14,496 nucleotides of DNA. Origin: Desulfovibrionaceae bacterium UBA6814 (GTDB lineage Bacteria > Desulfobacterota > Desulfovibrionia > Desulfovibrionales > Desulfovibrionaceae). The translations under genes were made by a program, and so were the position numbers. The notes under the pieces were generated by a model. It was not told the origin of the DNA, searched no databases, and worked only from the letters and a program-made list of their open reading frames with translations. Below, one piece after another: positions 12,110 to 14,496 of the stretch (positions are counted from its first letter, which is position 1; each line of letters starts with the position of its first letter). The DNA lies in NCBI GenBank assembly GCA_002452635.1, contig DKEU01000091.1, positions 1 to 14,496 on the forward strand. The letters are read 5' to 3'.

Positions 12110-14496
12110 ATGCACGCCACCCTGACGCACCTCTGGGACCTGCGCCCCGGCGAGGGCCGCCCCCTGGCCTGGGGACTGGCCGCCACCTTCTGCCAGGGCG
12201 CGGCGCTGCTCATCCTCTACGCCGCCTCCCGGGCGGTGTTCCTGGCCTCCTACCCCTCCAGCGACCTCCCCTACGTCTATGTGGGCGTGGCCCTGGGCAC
12301 GGTGGTCATGTGGCTGGCCTTCACCCTGTTCGAGCGCCGCCTCTCCCCCGAGATCCTGGCCGCGGGCACCCTGGCCCTGCTCACCGCCAGCCTGGCCGGC
12401 CTGCGCCTGTGGCTGGCCCAGGACCCCACGGGCTGGCCGGCCCTGGTGCTGGCCATCTGGTTCGACGTGGCCTACATCCTCTCGGGCCTGGCCTTCTGGG
12501 GCCTGGCCAACTCGGTGTTCGACCTGGCCCAGGCCAAACGCCTGTTCGGGCTCATGGGCTCGGGCGAGTTCCTGGCGGTCTGCCTGGCCGGCCTGGCCAC
12601 CCCGCCCCTGGCCCGGCTCCTGGGCGCGGCGAACCTGTTGTGGCTGGCCGTGGCCTTCATGGGCGCGTCCCTGGCCTGCACCGCAGCCATGGGCCGGGCG
12701 GGCCGCGCCCTGCGCCCGGCCCGGGAAAAGGAGCGCCCCGCCGCCGACCGGCCCGGGCCCCAGTTCGGGGTGGCCTTTTCGGACCGCTACGTGGCGGGCA
12801 TCCACCTGCTCTGGGCCATCGGCATCGCCGGCCTCTTCCTCACCGACCTCATCCTGAACGCCCAGGCCCAGGCCCACGCGCCCGGGGCCGAGAGCATGGC
12901 CGGGTTCTTCGGCTGGTTCTACGCCCTGGCCGCGGCGGTGGTGCTGCTTTTGCGCGCCGTGGCCGCCGGCCGCATCATCACCGGCATGGGTTCGGTCAAC
13001 GCCCTGGTGCTCCTGCCCGTGGCCCTGGTCCTGGCCTGCATGGGGGTGACGGCCACGGCCTCCTGGACCACCGCGGCCAGCCCCCTGGTGTTCTGGCTGG
13101 CGGTGAGCCTCAAGCTCCTGGACTACGTGATCCGCTCCAGCTTCTACCGGCCGGCCTTCATGATCCTCTACCAGCCCCTGGCCACGGCCCGCCGCCTGGC
13201 GGTGCAGGCCTCGGTGGAGGGCCTGGCCGAGCCCGTGGCCGTGGCCACGGTGGCCGGCCTGCTCCTGGGCCTGTCCCGGGGCACGGTCTTCACCCTGAGC
13301 GCGGTGAACATCACCTACGTGCTGCTGGGCGTGCTCCTGGTCTGGCTGGCGTGCATCGCCTGGGTGCGGGGGGGCTACAGCCGGGTGCTCCTGGCCGCCC
13401 TGCGCACCCGCCGCCTGGCCGGGGGCAACGGCCCGGTGCAGGACCGCCAGAGCCTGGCCCTCATCGCCCGGGGCCTGGCCAGCGACAAGCCGGGCGAGGC
13501 GCTCTCGGCCATGGACATCCTGGCCCGCAGCGATCCCGACGCCCTGCGCCAGGCCCTGGCCGGGCTCCTGGTTCACCCCGCGCCCGAGGTGGTGCGCGAC
13601 GCCCTGGCCCGCATCGAGGCCCTCCGGCCGGCCGACGCCCTGGCCGCGGTGCGCGGCCTGGTGCGCCGTCCCCCGGACCCGGCCACCGCGGCCCTGGCCC
13701 TCAAGGCCTACGGCGCCCTGGCCGAGTCCGACGCCCTGGAGGGGCTCCTGGTCCACCTGGACGACGCGGACCGCACCGTGGCCCAGGGGGCCATGGTGGC
13801 GCTCATCCGCTACGGCGGCATCGAAGGGGTGCTGGCCGCGGGCGCCCGGCTCATGGCCCTGCAGTCCTCCCGGGACGAGGCCGACCGCGCGGCCGCGGCC
13901 CAGGTCCTGGGCGAGATCGGCCAGCCCGGATACTACCGGCCCCTGGCCCCGCTCTTGGACGACGAAAGCCCCCGGGTGCGCAGCGCGGCCCTGGCCGCGG
14001 CCGAACGCCTGGGCAACCCCCGCCTGGCCTTCCGGGTCATCGCCTGCCTGGGCCGGCGCGAGACCCGGACCCAGGCGGTGCGGGCCCTGGCCGCCCTGGG
14101 GCCGGGCGCCCTGCCCGAGATAGCCCAGGCCCTGGCCGACCCCGGGCTGGACCGCCCCACCCGCATCGGCCTGGTGCGCGCCGCGGCCCGCCTGCCCGGG
14201 GATGCGGCCCGGGACCTCCTGCTCGGCCTCGCCCCCCACCCCGACGCCGGGTTGCGCCTGGAGGCCCTGGAGGCGCTGGAGGCGCGGGGCCACCAGGCCG
14301 CGGACAAGGCCCACCGGCAGTGGACCATGGAGCGCCTGCAGGCCGAGGCCAGGACCGCCACCTGGCTGGCCGCCGGCCGGGTCGCGGCCCTGGGCCGGGA
14401 GGAGACCGCGCTGCTGGCCCGGGCCCTGGACGAGGAGCTGGACCTGGCCCGGCGGCGGATGCTGGCCCTGCTCGCCTTCCTGTCCCCGCCCGGGGC
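12110..14496 (+). CDS. ATP/ADP-translocase-like (Tlc/NTT-type) membrane protein with HEAT-repeat domain, 3' end cut by window
   Basis: An open frame of at least 795 codons runs off the window. Residues 1-430 are membrane-embedded with about 12 helices and resemble nucleotide-transporter-like proteins of the MFS superfamily: LSGLAFWGLANSVFDLAQAK (124-143) continuing into RLFGLMGSGEF, and LKLLDYVIRSSFYRPAFMI (334-352) continuing into YQPLATARRLAVQA, are the positions where Tlc carriers have FWG...AKR and K...Y.PL motifs. From about 445 onward the protein is a soluble array of HEAT-like helical repeats, for example LLVHLDDADRTVAQGAMVAL (546-565) and LLDDESPRVRSAALAAAERL (615-634). The ATG at 12110 is chosen because an in-frame TGA lies at 12074; GGAA (12097-12100) is only a weak ribosome site. 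Related bacterial proteins can end in a cyclic-nucleotide-binding domain, which would lie outside this window. Nucleotide transport is not proven; a sensory or scaffolding role is also possible. Confidence 0.85.
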   Translation, partial: MHATLTHLWDLRPGEGRPLAWGLAATFCQGAALLILYAASRAVFLASYPSSDLPYVYVGVALGTVVMWLAFTLFERRLSPEILAAGTLALLTASLAGLRLWLAQDPTGWPALVLAIWFDVAYILSGLAFWGLANSVFDLAQAKRLFGLMGSGEFLAVCLAGLATPPLARLLGAANLLWLAVAFMGASLACTAAMGRAGRALRPAREKERPAADRPGPQFGVAFSDRYVAGIHLLWAIGIAGLFLTDLILNAQAQAHAPGAESMAGFFGWFYALAAAVVLLLRAVAAGRIITGMGSVNALVLLPVALVLACMGVTATASWTTAASPLVFWLAVSLKLLDYVIRSSFYRPAFMILYQPLATARRLAVQASVEGLAEPVAVATVAGLLLGLSRGTVFTLSAVNITYVLLGVLLVWLACIAWVRGGYSRVLLAALRTRRLAGGNGPVQDRQSLALIARGLASDKPGEALSAMDILARSDPDALRQALAGLLVHPAPEVVRDALARIEALRPADALAAVRGLVRRPPDPATAALALKAYGALAESDALEGLLVHLDDADRTVAQGAMVALIRYGGIEGVLAAGARLMALQSSRDEADRAAAAQVLGEIGQPGYYRPLAPLLDDESPRVRSAALAAAERLGNPRLAFRVIACLGRRETRTQAVRALAALGPGALPEIAQALADPGLDRPTRIGLVRAAARLPGDAARDLLLGLAPHPDAGLRLEALEALEARGHQAADKAHRQWTMERLQAEARTATWLAAGRVAALGREETALLARALDEELDLARRRMLALLAFLSPPG

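Noticed and set aside
11990..14314. Long - strand open frame opposite the Tlc-like/HEAT gene
   Set aside because: Low-complexity Gly/Gln/His/Arg translation. The + strand frame encodes membrane helices and HEAT-like repeats and stays open to the window end.

Overview
The window is very GC-rich, with strongly GC-biased third codon positions, and is gene-dense with good Shine-Dalgarno sites in front of most genes. A TRAP uptake operon, a COG3457-type racemase and an orphan PF04392-type binding protein together suggest a free-living Gram-negative bacterium. My best guess is a high-GC Desulfovibrionaceae-like sulfate reducer. That placement is inference from gene content; there is no rRNA or other marker here.

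Left part (65-6285, + strand): a catabolic uptake cluster. It runs dctP (TRAP binding protein), a D-malate/tartrate dehydrogenase-like enzyme, dctQ, dctM and a cytoplasmic L-asparaginase-type amidohydrolase. A 213-bp structured gap then leads to a PLP-dependent amino-acid racemase of the ornithine racemase/YhfX type. The dehydrogenase sits between the binding protein and the membrane subunits, so import and first oxidation are probably co-expressed. A strong hairpin after dctP can explain why the binding protein would be made in excess. I infer uptake of a C4-type hydroxy- or amino-dicarboxylate followed by oxidation, deamidation or racemisation towards pyruvate, oxaloacetate or aspartate. The exact substrate cannot be read from the sequence.

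Middle (6389-7818): a secreted periplasmic binding protein of the ABC_sub_bind family without permease or ATPase beside it. It is closed by a textbook intrinsic terminator that also reads as a terminator on the other strand. The convergent gap beyond it holds two long imperfect hairpins that share the same outer arms, resembling a REP/BIME-type element.

Right part (7819-14496): an unusual divergent locus. On the - strand, an 818-residue protein joins two membrane-flanked periplasmic sensor-like domains to a complete 12-helix MFS transporter. It is followed 6 bp later by a 536-residue protein that I do not recognise. Divergently, on the + strand, starts a long protein, cut by the window end, with an ATP/ADP-translocase-like (Tlc/NTT) membrane half and a HEAT-repeat half. 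The two transcription units share a 217-bp AT-rich promoter region with a near-perfect 21-bp palindrome. Two non-canonical transporter fusions and an unknown protein around one control region are the best candidate here for an undescribed system.

No tRNA, rRNA, CRISPR array, insertion sequence or phage gene was seen.
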